Shown here in pieces: positions 35,382 to 44,290 of a stretch of 64,000 bases of DNA. A program made the translations under genes and the position numbers. Positions within the stretch are counted from its first letter, which is position 1. Each line of letters starts with the position of its first letter. Below the pieces are notes generated by a model. That model saw nothing but the letters and a program-made list of their open reading frames with translations, ran no database searches and was not told where the DNA came from. Location of the stretch: NCBI RefSeq assembly GCF_001857945.1, contig NZ_CP017770.1, positions 2,976,001 to 3,040,000 on the forward strand, in the 5' to 3' direction. Source of the DNA: Paenibacillus crassostreae (GTDB lineage Bacteria; Bacillota; Bacilli; Paenibacillales; Paenibacillaceae).

Positions 35382-35410
35382 TTGCAATGTGAAAAATATC
35401 ACACTATAAT
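35382..35410 (+). promoter_or_regulatory. NADH oxidase promoter with an FNR/Rex-like palindrome between -35 and -10
   Basis: TTGCAA (35382-35387), 17-nt spacer and TATAAT (35405-35410). The spacer is filled by TGTGAAAAATATCACA (35388-35403), a TGTGA-N6-TCACA palindrome that fits the Fnr/CRP pattern and is one step from the Rex pattern TTGTGAA-N4-TTCACAA. In this position a bound protein would repress, which favours Rex (NADH-sensing). Confidence 0.7.
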
Positions 35411-35499
35411 AAGGTTTATCAAGTGAAATTAATCACAGCTGAATTAGCTACAGAAAATATATCAAATTTGGATATCTAAAATTTGGAGGAGGAAATATC

Positions 35500-36861
35500 A
35501 TGAAAGTAGTAGTCATAGGTTGTACACATGCAGGAACAGCAGCTATCGTAAATACCGCTCAATTATACCCAGAGGCAGAAATAACCGTTTACGAGCGTAA
35601 TGATAATATATCCTTCTTGTCGTGTGGGATCGCATTATATGTAGGTGGTGTCGTGAAAGATCCACATGGTCTATTCTATTCTTCCCCAGATCAACTGGCT
35701 GCTTTAGGGGTGAATACAAACATGCGGCATGAAGTAACGTCAATTGATACCGATCATAAGAAATTAACCGTGCGTAACTTAGTAAATGGTGAGGAGTTTG
35801 AAGATACTTACGATAAATTGATTATGACAACAGGATCATGGCCTATTATTCCGAAGCTTGAAGGAATTGAATTGGATAATATCTTACTTTGCAAAAACTA
35901 TAACCACTCGAATACGATTATCGAAAAGGCAAGTCATGCTAAACGTATTACGGTTGTCGGCGCAGGTTACATTGGAGTCGAGCTCGTAGAAGCTTTTCAA
36001 ATGAATGGTAAAGAAGTAACCCTCATAGATGGTGTAGACCGCATATTGAACAAATACCTAGACCCTGAGTTTACTGATGCTATTCAAGAATCTTTTCAGA
36101 ATAAAGGGATCAAGCTTGCATTGAATCAGACCGTGACTGCCTTCGAAGGAAGTAACGGAGTCGTGAATAAGGTGATTACTACGCATGGAGAATATGAAAC
36201 AGACTTGGTGATCCTGTGTATTGGATTCCGTCCTAATACAGAGTTGTTGAAGGGCCAAGTAGATATGCTTCCTAACGGTGCGATTATCGTAGACAACTAT
36301 ATGCAGACGAGCAGGAAGGATGTTTTTGCAGCGGGAGATAGTTGTGCGATTCACTATAATCCGACAGGTAAGAAATCTTACATTCCATTAGCGACCAATG
36401 CCGTACGGATGGGAACATTAGTTGCGCGCAATTTGGTGGATCAGACGACTCGTTATATGGGAACGCAAGGTACATCAGGTATTAAAATATACGAGGATAA
36501 TATTGCAGCAACTGGGTTGACGGAATTAGCAGCTATCGATGCAGGATTGCAGGTAGAGACAGTAACAGTGACTGATCGTTATCGCCCTGAATTTATGCCA
36601 ACATCGGAAGATGTAACTTTGAAGGTTGTATTTGAAAAAGGAACACGTCGCATCTTAGGTGCTCAGTTGATGTCGAAGGTGGAATTGACACAATCGATCA
36701 ATACGATCTCAGTATGTATTCAGAATCAAATGACGGTTGATGAACTTGGTTTTATCGATTTCTTCTTCCAACCACACTATAATAAGCCTTGGAATTTCTT
36801 GAATACGGCTGGGCTACAAGCATTATCTACTACTGCTAAGAAAGAGCCTTCCCACGTGTAA
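35500..36861 (+). CDS. nox: Water-forming NADH oxidase / CoA-disulfide reductase family flavoprotein
   Basis: Reoxidises NADH with O2, four-electron reduction to water, using FAD. The 453 residues hold an FAD Rossmann motif with the family's His10 (IGCTHAGTAA), redox-active Cys42 (SFLSCGIALY), the NAD-binding VVGAGYIGVELVEAF (about 150) and AAGDSCAI (about 280). His10 and Cys42 are the positions known from streptococcal and enterococcal Nox. CoA-disulfide reductases share the cysteine, so that activity is an alternative. The TTGGAGGAGG site and a Rex/FNR-like operator upstream point to redox control. Confidence 0.9.
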   Translation: MKVVVIGCTHAGTAAIVNTAQLYPEAEITVYERNDNISFLSCGIALYVGGVVKDPHGLFYSSPDQLAALGVNTNMRHEVTSIDTDHKKLTVRNLVNGEEFEDTYDKLIMTTGSWPIIPKLEGIELDNILLCKNYNHSNTIIEKASHAKRITVVGAGYIGVELVEAFQMNGKEVTLIDGVDRILNKYLDPEFTDAIQESFQNKGIKLALNQTVTAFEGSNGVVNKVITTHGEYETDLVILCIGFRPNTELLKGQVDMLPNGAIIVDNYMQTSRKDVFAAGDSCAIHYNPTGKKSYIPLATNAVRMGTLVARNLVDQTTRYMGTQGTSGIKIYEDNIAATGLTELAAIDAGLQVETVTVTDRYRPEFMPTSEDVTLKVVFEKGTRRILGAQLMSKVELTQSINTISVCIQNQMTVDELGFIDFFFQPHYNKPWNFLNTAGLQALSTTAKKEPSHV

Positions 36862-36868
36862 AAGAATA

Positions 36869-36943
36869 TTATATTGTAGCTAACTACAATATAACTTTAA
36901 TACCAAAATCAGGTCGAGGATAATACCTTGACCTGATTTTTTT
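36869..36943 (+). terminator. Two hairpins after nox, the second a strong terminator
   Basis: TTATATTGTAG/CTACAATATAA with a CTAA loop (36869-36894) is followed by AAAATCAGGTC/GACCTGATTTT and T7 (36905-36943). The remaining 36944-37080 stretch shows no gene. Confidence 0.9.
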
Positions 36944-37080
36944 AGTGCATTATTCGGTCATGAATATCATCTAATGTATATTTTTAACTATCAATCTCAA
37001 TAGTAAATAATCAATTCCCTCGATATATTATCCATAACATAGACATTGACCTTATGTTGATTATGAAAATCGAACTATTC

Positions 37081-37096
37081 TGTGAAAGTTTTCACT
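37081..37096 (+). promoter_or_regulatory. Rex/FNR-like operator upstream of the formate/nitrite channel
   Basis: TGTGAAAGTTTTCACT matches TGTGAA-N4-TTCAC. A second, weaker copy TTGTGATAATTATTAC lies at 37109-37124. Similar boxes precede nox 1.7 kb upstream, so both genes may answer the same redox signal. Confidence 0.6.
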
Positions 37097-37204
37097 TTCG
37101 GTCATGTATTGTGATAATTATTACGTTTAGAACGGAAACAAGTACGTTACAATCAGTATAAATAGATTAGATTTTAAACATTATTGGATTAAGGGGATAG
37201 GATC

Positions 37205-38065
37205 ATGGCCTATTATAAACCTCAGCAAATTGCTGAAGTGACAGTGGAGAACGGGACGAAGAAGGCCCACAATCGGCTTGATACGGTACTTGTTCTAGGA
37301 TTCTTAGGGGGCGCATTTATAGCGCTAGGATTTTTACTAGATATTCGTGTTGTAGCAGGAGCACCAGCGGAATGGAGTGGGATCGTAAATCTCCTTGGAG
37401 CTTCAGTGTTTCCATTGGGCCTCATTCTCGTGCTTCTAGCGGGTGGTGAATTGCTGACTGGGAATATGATGGCAGTTCCGTTGGCTCGGATTACGAAGAG
37501 GATTTCGACGTGGGAAGCATTAAAGAACCTTATATTAATTACATTGAGTAACTTTGCGGGAGCCGTATTCGTTGCCTATTTTTTTGGACATATCGTTGGA
37601 CTGACGGAATCAGGCGTGTATTTAGATAAAGTAGTGGATATGGCAGGACATAAGTTAGATGCTACATTCCTTCAAGCATTTGTCTCAGGGATTGGATGTA
37701 ACTGGTTAGTAGCATTAGCGGTATGGCTATCCTATGGTGCAGATAATATGAGTGGCAAAATATTAGGGATCTGGTTCCCAACCATGGCTTTTGTAGCGAT
37801 TGGATTTCAGCACGTTGTGGCGAATATGTTCCTGATTCCTGCAGCTATTTTCGCCGGTTACTATTCATGGGGAGAATACTTGATCAATTTCGTGCCAGTC
37901 TGGCTAGGTAATTTGACAGGAGGTGCAATCTTCGTAGCGCTTGCCTACTGGGTGGCTTATCTACGCGAACCACAGACGAGTTCTGCCACAGCCACAGCAA
38001 AAGTTAAGGTGCACACTTCACAGGCAAGAACACTACATGAGCACTTATATAAATCGGAAGGATAA
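37205..38065 (+). CDS. Formate/nitrite transporter (FNT family channel)
   Basis: Pentameric inner-membrane channel for formate, nitrite or hydrosulfide. In 286 residues six helices are visible, with the family motifs AGGELLTGNMM (about residue 79), the conserved NWLVALAVW and the central pore histidine in GFQHVVANMF (about 205). It could be FocA, NirC or YrhG; substrate cannot be decided, and no formate or nitrite enzyme is adjacent. The Rex/FNR-like site upstream suggests a role when oxygen is limiting. The C-terminal about 30 residues are Ala/Thr/Lys-rich cytoplasmic tail. Confidence 0.92.
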   Translation: MAYYKPQQIAEVTVENGTKKAHNRLDTVLVLGFLGGAFIALGFLLDIRVVAGAPAEWSGIVNLLGASVFPLGLILVLLAGGELLTGNMMAVPLARITKRISTWEALKNLILITLSNFAGAVFVAYFFGHIVGLTESGVYLDKVVDMAGHKLDATFLQAFVSGIGCNWLVALAVWLSYGADNMSGKILGIWFPTMAFVAIGFQHVVANMFLIPAAIFAGYYSWGEYLINFVPVWLGNLTGGAIFVALAYWVAYLREPQTSSATATAKVKVHTSQARTLHEHLYKSEG

Positions 38066-38118
38066 ACTCTCTGATAAAGGACGGCATAGCCGTTTCTGCT
38101 TGATAAAAAGTAACTGTC

Positions 38119-38163
38119 GGGTCGACCTAATCCTTTCTTTAAGGAAGAGTCGACCCTTTTTAT
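38119..38163 (+). terminator. Terminator after the FNT channel
   Basis: GGGTCGAC/GTCGACCC encloses a smaller CCTTTCTTTAAGG stem and is followed by TTTTTATTT. Confidence 0.9.
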
Positions 38164-38251
38164 TTCCTTGATTAATCAGGTTAACTTTGCAGAATTGGGC
38201 TTGGAGATTTAAGATAGAAGGAACAACTAGATATTTGGGAGATAATAACGG

Positions 38252-39475
38252 ATGAAGATTTTAGAGAATTACCCGAAAGAAGTTAAGGTATTTCTCTTAG
38301 CTAGTTTGATCAATTCTACAGGTAGCTCGCTGATGTGGCCCCTAACAACGATGTTTGTATTCGATGAATTGGGGCGTAATATGGCAGATGCTGGGCTTGT
38401 TATTCTCATTCAAGCTGTAGGTGGAATTATAGGACAATTGTTAGGAGGATCACTTTACCATCGGGTAGGTGTTAAGAAGTTAATTGTTGGTTCATTAGCG
38501 TTAAATGCGATAGGGTTGTTTGCTCTACCGGTGATAAGTCAGTATTGGTATTTCTATATGGCATTAATGGGGTTTATCGGTTTCTGTAATGCTTTGTCTT
38601 TGCCGGCTATTCAGGCATTTATTGGGTTTCGATTTGCGGATCGGCGTGGAGAATTGTTTAATATTATTTATGTGGCTAACAATATTGGCGTAGCTTTAGG
38701 AACAGCGCTGAGTGGGTTTCTAGCAGACATATCATATAAACTCACATTTATTGCGAATGGTCTGACTTCGGTTATTTTTGCATTTTTCTTTCTCAATTAT
38801 TTGAATCGTTTGAATAAAGAGCAGGGAGAAGTACATTTAGACAAAAAAACAACATCAGCAACAGAAGAAAGTGTATGGGGTTTGCTTAGTAATACACGTA
38901 TATACTTATATTTGGGTTTAGGATCTATGTTCATATTACTAGGCAATTCGATATGGAATTCAGGGGTATCCCCATTTATTATTTCAGAAGGAATTCCAAA
39001 GAAAGCGTATGGATTCCTATGGACGTTGAATGGTGTCCTCATCTTCGTAGCTCAACCTATGATCAGTCTATTAAAAAGATGGTTGGCTAGAACATCATCT
39101 TCTCAAATGACGATGAGTGCTGTGTTCTATCTGTTAGCATATATAGTGATATTATTAACGCATAATTATACTGGAATGGTATTGGCAATGATCCTAGCGA
39201 CAATAGGTGAAATGCTTATATCACCTGCTATCCCGTCATTCATTTCTGATCATGCAGGACGGTCTGCACCATTCTACATTGGCCTCTCTGGTGGGGTCGG
39301 TGCGGTAGGGAAGGTTATTGGGCCCTACGCAATGGGTGTTTTATATGATGGGGGTGGGCTTGTACCTGTCGCATGGTTAGCCTCAGGCACAGCAGTAATC
39401 GGCGTAATCTTCTTCGTTATACATGCCATTCAGAATAGAGCAGACAAATATGGAGAAGAGTCAACGGTAATCTAA
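38252..39475 (+). CDS. MFS transporter, probable drug or metabolite exporter
   Basis: A 407-residue polytopic membrane protein with twelve predicted helices in two halves separated by a charged loop (residues about 188-210). The first-half motif A is visible as GGSLYHRVGVKKLIVG (about 67-82). No substrate-specific motif is recognisable; the family includes multidrug exporters. It is followed 35 bp downstream by an acetyltransferase and may be co-transcribed with it, which would fit resistance to a small toxic molecule (inference). Confidence 0.85.
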   Translation: MKILENYPKEVKVFLLASLINSTGSSLMWPLTTMFVFDELGRNMADAGLVILIQAVGGIIGQLLGGSLYHRVGVKKLIVGSLALNAIGLFALPVISQYWYFYMALMGFIGFCNALSLPAIQAFIGFRFADRRGELFNIIYVANNIGVALGTALSGFLADISYKLTFIANGLTSVIFAFFFLNYLNRLNKEQGEVHLDKKTTSATEESVWGLLSNTRIYLYLGLGSMFILLGNSIWNSGVSPFIISEGIPKKAYGFLWTLNGVLIFVAQPMISLLKRWLARTSSSQMTMSAVFYLLAYIVILLTHNYTGMVLAMILATIGEMLISPAIPSFISDHAGRSAPFYIGLSGGVGAVGKVIGPYAMGVLYDGGGLVPVAWLASGTAVIGVIFFVIHAIQNRADKYGEESTVI

Positions 39476-39510
39476 TATTAGAACAGGATTAGTGAAAAGA
39501 GGTGAAAGGA

Positions 39511-40005
39511 ATGGAGATTAACCAACGAACATTGACGATCCGCCTCTCTGAAATGAAAGATGCACAACAGCTTATGGACTTAGATGCTATCGTCTGGGAT
39601 GATTATAGTTCCCCTGAGCCATTGAATTGGACTTCACGTGAGGATTTCTTACGACATTGCCAACCAGGTTCGCAGTTTGTTGCCTTCGTAGACCATAAAC
39701 TTTGTGGTTATGTGGGGTTTCGTTATCCTACACTGATCCGCAGTAATCACCATGTGTATGAGATCAATATTGCCGTTCATCCACAGTATCAGCAGGAGAG
39801 AATAGGGACAAGACTCATGGAAACGTTGAAAGAGTGGGCGACTGAACAGGGGATCAAGAAGCTAAGCTTACGTGTGCTTTCATCTAATGAGGGAGCATTG
39901 AAATTTTATGAAAAATGTGGTTTTGTTAGAGAAGGTCGGCTTATCAAAGAGTTTTATGTGGGCGGACGTTATGTAGATGATATCTTGATGGGTTATTTCT
40001 TATAA
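39511..40005 (+). CDS. GNAT family N-acetyltransferase
   Basis: Transfers acetyl from acetyl-CoA to an amine. The 164-residue protein has the GNAT fold with the CoA-binding motif A (INIAVHPQYQQERIGTRLM, about residues 88-106) and a classical end VLSSNEGALKFYEKCGFVREGRL, similar to RimJ/RimL- or PhnO-like members. Start ATG 39511 follows AAAAGAGGTG; the in-frame GTG at 39502 lies inside that site. Target is unknown. Confidence 0.88.
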   Translation: MEINQRTLTIRLSEMKDAQQLMDLDAIVWDDYSSPEPLNWTSREDFLRHCQPGSQFVAFVDHKLCGYVGFRYPTLIRSNHHVYEINIAVHPQYQQERIGTRLMETLKEWATEQGIKKLSLRVLSSNEGALKFYEKCGFVREGRLIKEFYVGGRYVDDILMGYFL

Positions 40006-40093
40006 GAATCAATTTCATTCAAGCAAGAAATATTCTCATCTGACTATATATAATGTAAATGATTGCGGGTCTAATGGAAGGGAGTTCGGTGGA

Positions 40094-40750
40094 ATGGCGA
40101 GTGCACTGATTTCGCTCAATGTTGGAAAGCCTATCGCGGTTGAATACCAAGGGAAAGTACTTGAGACAGGTATTTATAAGGAACCGATTCAAGGTGATGT
40201 GTTTCTGGGAAAAGAACAAATCGACGGGGATGGTCAGGCAGATTTGGTTAATCATGGTGGTGCAGATAAAGCTGTATGTGTATATCCATACGAACATTAT
40301 GCTTATTGGGAGAATCAACTCGGAAAATCCCTGCAGTATGCGGCCTTCGGTGAGAACTTGACAGTTACGGGCATGTTAGAGTCTGACGTATGCATTGGAG
40401 ATGTGTATCAAGTGGGTGATGCAATTCTACAGGTTAGCCAACCTAGATTTCCTTGCTATAAACTATCACAGAAACACGGAGTGGCTGATCTTCCAGTACA
40501 ATTCCTAAAGACGGGCTATAGTGGATTTTATTTCCGAGTCTTACGAGAAGGTTATCTAAATTCAACTTCACGGATTGATCAATTGGAGTCGCATGCTGCA
40601 CAAGTCAGTGTAGTTGAAGTCTTGCGTCTTCTTGCCAGCAGTCCTAAAGATAGAGATCCAGAAGTATTGCAACATATGATAAAGCTGGAGGTTCTGTCAT
40701 CTGTTACAAGACAAAGGTTCCAAAAGTGGCTGGATGAAGGTGCATTTTAA
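40094..40750 (+). CDS. MOSC domain protein (YiiM/YflK-like)
   Basis: MOSC proteins handle the molybdenum cofactor or deliver sulfur, and YiiM-type enzymes detoxify N-hydroxylated bases such as 6-hydroxylaminopurine. The 218 residues contain the MOSC core with DLVNHGGADKAVCVYPYEHY (about 50-69), FGENLTVTG and the conserved cysteine in QPRFPCYKL (about 124), then the three-helix C-terminal domain seen in YiiM. Monocistronic. A link to purine analogue tolerance is attractive beside a purine island but is inference. Confidence 0.88.
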   Translation: MASALISLNVGKPIAVEYQGKVLETGIYKEPIQGDVFLGKEQIDGDGQADLVNHGGADKAVCVYPYEHYAYWENQLGKSLQYAAFGENLTVTGMLESDVCIGDVYQVGDAILQVSQPRFPCYKLSQKHGVADLPVQFLKTGYSGFYFRVLREGYLNSTSRIDQLESHAAQVSVVEVLRLLASSPKDRDPEVLQHMIKLEVLSSVTRQRFQKWLDEGAF

Positions 40751-40839
40751 TTGAACATTCTTTATTTTACAGGTATATTTGTATGAAGCGATTATGTGCA
40801 AGATGAGGCATAAATCTCAAGAATGAAAGGTTGATTACA

Positions 40840-42516
40840 GTGGAGAACCCAAGTACACCCTCCAATTTTATTAAAAGTATCATTACAGAAGATCTAAATT
40901 CCGGCAAGGTGAAGGAAATTGTTACGAGATTTCCACCAGAGCCTAATGGTTATTTACATATCGGACATGCGAAAGCGATCTATATTAACTTTACGTTAGC
41001 AGATGAATTCGGCGGGAAGACCAATCTGAGATTCGATGATACCAATCCGATCAAAGAAGATACGGAATATGTAGATTCTATCCAAGAAGATGTGAAATGG
41101 CTAGGATATGAATGGGATGAACTACGTTTCGCCTCAGACTATTTCGATGAGATGTATGATCGCGCAGTGTTGTTGATTAAGAAAGGTAAAGCTTTTATCG
41201 ATGATCTCAATGCCGAACAAATTCGTGAGACGCGAGGCACTTTGACAGAACCGGGTAGTAATAGTCCTTATCGTGATCGTAGTATAGAAGAGAACCTGGA
41301 ACTATTTGAAGCGATGCTTGCTGGCAAATTTAATGATGGTGAAAAAGTATTGCGTGCCAAAATTGATATGTCATCACCGAATATTAACTTGCGTGATCCA
41401 GTTATTTATCGAATTTCTCATACTCATCATCACAATACAGGTGATAAATGGTGTATTTATCCGATGTACGCCTTCGCACATCCACTAGAGGATGCTATTG
41501 AGGGGATAACACATTCACTTTGTTCATTGGAATTTGAAGATCAACGTCCCTTCTATGATTGGGTAATAGCAGAATGTGAAATGCCTAATGTTCCGCATCA
41601 ATATGAATTCGGTCGCTTGAATGTTGGACAGACCTTAACAAGTAAACGTAAGTTAAAGTTATTAGTTGATCAACAACTGGTAGATGGCTGGGACGATCCG
41701 CGTATGCCAACAATCTCAGGACTACGTCGTCTAGGTTATACACCTGAAGCGATTCGTAGTTTTATCTACGAGACAGGAATTTCCAAAAGCCAAGGTGTTG
41801 TAGATCGCCAAATGATGGAACACTTTGTTCGTGAAGATCTGAAGATAAAGGTTCCTCGTACAATGGCAGTATTGAATCCACTCAAAGTCGTAATAACGAA
41901 TTACCCTGAGGGACAAACAGAGTTACTTGAAGTAGAGAATAATATTGAGAATCCTGAAATGGGTAATCGCGAAGTTCCTTTCTCTCGGGAAATATATGTT
42001 GAGCAAGAGGATTTCATGGAGAATCCACCGAATAAATACTTCCGGTTATTCCCAGGGAATGAAGTCCGACTTAAAAATGCTTACTTCATCAAATGTAATG
42101 AAGTCATTAAGGACGAAGATGGTCATGTTGTTGAAATACACTGTACCTATGATCCGGAGACGAAGAGCGGTAGTGGATTTACCGGGCGTAAAGTGAAAGG
42201 TACCATTCACTGGATAGAGGCTAATCAAGCGGTTCCTGCTGAATTCCGTTTGTATGAACCACTCATAAAAGATGAAGAAGTAGAAGAGTCTGTTGATGTG
42301 ACACAAGAGAAGACATTCCTTGATCAGATCAATCCAAATTCAATGGAAATTGTTCACGGATATATTGAACCTGGGATGGTTGATGTAGTTGCTCAGGATA
42401 AATTTCAATTCTTCCGTCATGGTTATTTCAACGTAGATTCTAAGTATTCTACAGCAGGACATCCGGTATTTAATCGGATCGTCTCACTCAAGAGTTCATT
42501 CCCGATCACGAAATAA
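40840..42516 (+). CDS. glnS: Glutaminyl-tRNA synthetase
   Basis: Charges tRNA-Gln directly with glutamine. The 558-residue class I synthetase has [16 protein letters not shown] (HIGH motif), [30 protein letters not shown] and the KMSKS equivalent LTSKRKL, followed by the beta-barrel anticodon-binding domains. No YqeY extension is present. Most Bacillales make Gln-tRNA through GluRS and GatCAB, so a GlnRS is notable. I set the start at GTG 40840, nine bases after AAAGG; TTG 40831 abuts that site. Confidence 0.95.
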   Translation: MENPSTPSNFIKSIITEDLNSGKVKEIVTRFPPEPNGYLHIGHAKAIYINFTLADEFGGKTNLRFDDTNPIKEDTEYVDSIQEDVKWLGYEWDELRFASDYFDEMYDRAVLLIKKGKAFIDDLNAEQIRETRGTLTEPGSNSPYRDRSIEENLELFEAMLAGKFNDGEKVLRAKIDMSSPNINLRDPVIYRISHTHHHNTGDKWCIYPMYAFAHPLEDAIEGITHSLCSLEFEDQRPFYDWVIAECEMPNVPHQYEFGRLNVGQTLTSKRKLKLLVDQQLVDGWDDPRMPTISGLRRLGYTPEAIRSFIYETGISKSQGVVDRQMMEHFVREDLKIKVPRTMAVLNPLKVVITNYPEGQTELLEVENNIENPEMGNREVPFSREIYVEQEDFMENPPNKYFRLFPGNEVRLKNAYFIKCNEVIKDEDGHVVEIHCTYDPETKSGSGFTGRKVKGTIHWIEANQAVPAEFRLYEPLIKDEEVEESVDVTQEKTFLDQINPNSMEIVHGYIEPGMVDVVAQDKFQFFRHGYFNVDSKYSTAGHPVFNRIVSLKSSFPITK

Positions 42517-42543
42517 ACCAATAATGAATATTGAAATACAAAT

Positions 42544-42578
42544 AAACCAGCCCGCATTGAGATAATGTGGGCTGGTTT
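42544..42578. terminator. Bidirectional terminator between glnS and the converging MFS gene
   Basis: AAACCAGCCCGCATT and AATGTGGGCTGGTTT pair over 15 positions with one wobble; A/T runs at both ends allow use in both directions. Confidence 0.88.
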
Positions 42579-42597
42579 TATTCAATATATTTCATCA

Positions 42598-43836
42598 TTA
42601 TAGAGTAGGTTCTTCATCTAGTTCTTGCTCAGGATGCGTATTAGGTAACTCATAACCATGCTTGCGAATAATCCACCACATCTGAGTAAAGCCAGCGGCA
42701 CCAATGAGTGAGAATATCATACCTGTTGTATACATAGATTCTGCACCGAAGCTTTGGAATAGCCATCCACCGATAAAGGCTCCGAGGACACCAGCAATCC
42801 CACTCCATGATAGTGTATATACAGCTTGACCCGTTGCACGATAAGGACGAGGAATCAATAACATCGTTAGTTGGGTTCCAACGTAGAAGAATCCACCGAA
42901 GGTAACGCAGTGTAACACTTGAATGGCAGCGACTTCTAATGGGAGTGTAGCTTCAGCCATAAGGAGCCAACGGAGACTGAAGAGTAGACTGACTAAGGCA
43001 AGACATCCGAAGAGCCATGTTATTCTACGTTTTACGAAACGGTCAAAGAGCATGAAAAATCCCATTTCAAAAAATGAAGAGAGGAACACTGCCAACCCAA
43101 TCATCCACTTAGATCCACCGATCTCTGAGATATATAGCGACATAAATGTATTATTCATTGCATTAGGAATAGACACAAGTACACCTAATAGAATAAAGGT
43201 GAGAAAATACCTATGAGTTAATATATTGGAAAATCCTCTAAGGTGTAACGTCGGCGTATGAGAAGTACGATGGAGGGGTGGAAGAAATAAAACAGCCCCA
43301 ATAGCTAGGATAAGCAACAGCGTAAATAAGATGGGTACTCCTGATATACCTGTCAAATCCAGAATTAAACCTGCAACAATAGCGGTGATTGCCCAACCAA
43401 TAGATCCCCACATACGGAAGGAACCGAATTGATGAGATGTGTCCTGAATATATCCTAGGATTAGACTGTTGCTATGAGAAAATATGGGCGTTTGGAAGAA
43501 AAAGAATAAGATCATCATAAAATAAACCATAGGATATGTATTCGCTTGAAAGACAAATTGTAACAGTAACACGGTACCGATCAACATGAGAATAATAATG
43601 CGTTTCATGTTATACACACGGTCACCCCAACTTCTCCAGAAGGGATTAGCAAATAGGGAGACAAAAGGGCCAAGCGCCATCAGACTTCCTATTTCCAACT
43701 TCGTCATACCCACATCGAGAAGGTATAACTGAAAAAAGCTTGTAAATATAACCATCGAACCATAAATAAAGAAATTAAATAACTTAAGTGACGTTAAGGA
43801 AGATTTATGATCTATATATTCTCGCAATAATGACAT
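42598..43836 (-). CDS. MFS transporter of the MFS_1-like/nucleoside-symporter type
   Basis: A 412-residue membrane protein with about twelve helices. The family pattern KLFNFFIYGSMVIFTSFFQLYL at the start, GSLMALGPFVSLFANPFWRSWGD (motif A-like, about 50-72) and RMWGSIGWAITAI (about 143) resemble LacY/NupG-like MFS proteins such as YwbF. The substrate is unknown. The ATG at 43836 touches the AAAGGA site, so the TTG three codons later, with nine-base spacing, could be the real start. The C-terminus is acidic (PEQELDEEPTL). Confidence 0.85.
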   Translation of the reverse strand: MSLLREYIDHKSSLTSLKLFNFFIYGSMVIFTSFFQLYLLDVGMTKLEIGSLMALGPFVSLFANPFWRSWGDRVYNMKRIIILMLIGTVLLLQFVFQANTYPMVYFMMILFFFFQTPIFSHSNSLILGYIQDTSHQFGSFRMWGSIGWAITAIVAGLILDLTGISGVPILFTLLLILAIGAVLFLPPLHRTSHTPTLHLRGFSNILTHRYFLTFILLGVLVSIPNAMNNTFMSLYISEIGGSKWMIGLAVFLSSFFEMGFFMLFDRFVKRRITWLFGCLALVSLLFSLRWLLMAEATLPLEVAAIQVLHCVTFGGFFYVGTQLTMLLIPRPYRATGQAVYTLSWSGIAGVLGAFIGGWLFQSFGAESMYTTGMIFSLIGAAGFTQMWWIIRKHGYELPNTHPEQELDEEPTL

Positions 43837-44021
43837 TCCTTTCGATCAGACGAATGGTCACGCTCTTGTACTTCGCATGATTATCTCTCATTCTATACAA
43901 ATTTATTCTATGTGTAGGCTAACTATTTAACTTTATCACTTGTTGTAAGTGGTTTCAAACCAGCAAATTTCCATATGACAAAAAAATTACGAAATAGACA
44001 AATTTTTTAAAAAAAAGATAT

Positions 44022-44035
44022 GGTAAGCGCTTACA
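44022..44035. promoter_or_regulatory. cre-like site (CcpA) upstream of the torD leader
   Basis: Read on the minus strand the site is TGTAAGCGCTTACC, one base off the catabolite-responsive element pattern TGTAANCGNTTACA. It overlaps the -35 position of the promoter whose TATAAT lies at 44044, so CcpA could repress it. Confidence 0.55.
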
Positions 44036-44043
44036 ATATGAGT

Positions 44044-44139
44044 TATAATATATGTAATAGGTAACGATTCCCCCTAGTAATCGTATGCCGAAGGATTTCT
44101 CTTTATGATTTTCGTCATTGACGGAAATCATTTTTTTTT
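44044..44139 (+). ncRNA. Candidate small RNA or attenuated leader with C-rich loop
   Basis: A TATAAT box at 44044 is followed by a hairpin ACGATT/AATCGT (44064-44085) whose loop exposes CCCCCTAGT. After that comes a strong terminator: ATGATTTTCGTC pairs with ACGGAAATCAT (44105-44131), then T9. No reading frame fits in between, so this is either an about 80-nt RNA or an attenuator for torD. CCCCCTA in the loop is an exact complement of TAGGGGG in the torD ribosome binding site. C-rich loops that bind Shine-Dalgarno sequences are typical of Gram-positive regulatory RNAs such as RsaE/RoxS (established); the target here is inference. Confidence 0.5.
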
Positions 44140-44207
44140 GGATGTCAGATTGGTATGTGAAGTTTGTTACATAATTTATTTAATATTTAAGGTATTCTCA
44201 ATATATA

Positions 44208-44221
44208 AGAAAGCGCTATCT
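44208..44221 (+). promoter_or_regulatory. Second cre-like site upstream of torD
   Basis: AGAAAGCGCTATCT matches the cre pattern TGWAANCGNTNWCA at 12 of 14 positions. It lies between the orphan terminator and the torD start, where a second promoter would be expected. Confidence 0.4.
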
Positions 44222-44290
44222 TTTATAGTTGGGTATTCTTATTAGATCGTAACGTCACTACTCGATGATAATATAGGGGGGTAACACACG

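Noticed and set aside
40840..42516. GlnRS-YqeY fusion
   Set aside because: The protein ends at the usual GlnRS length without a YqeY domain.
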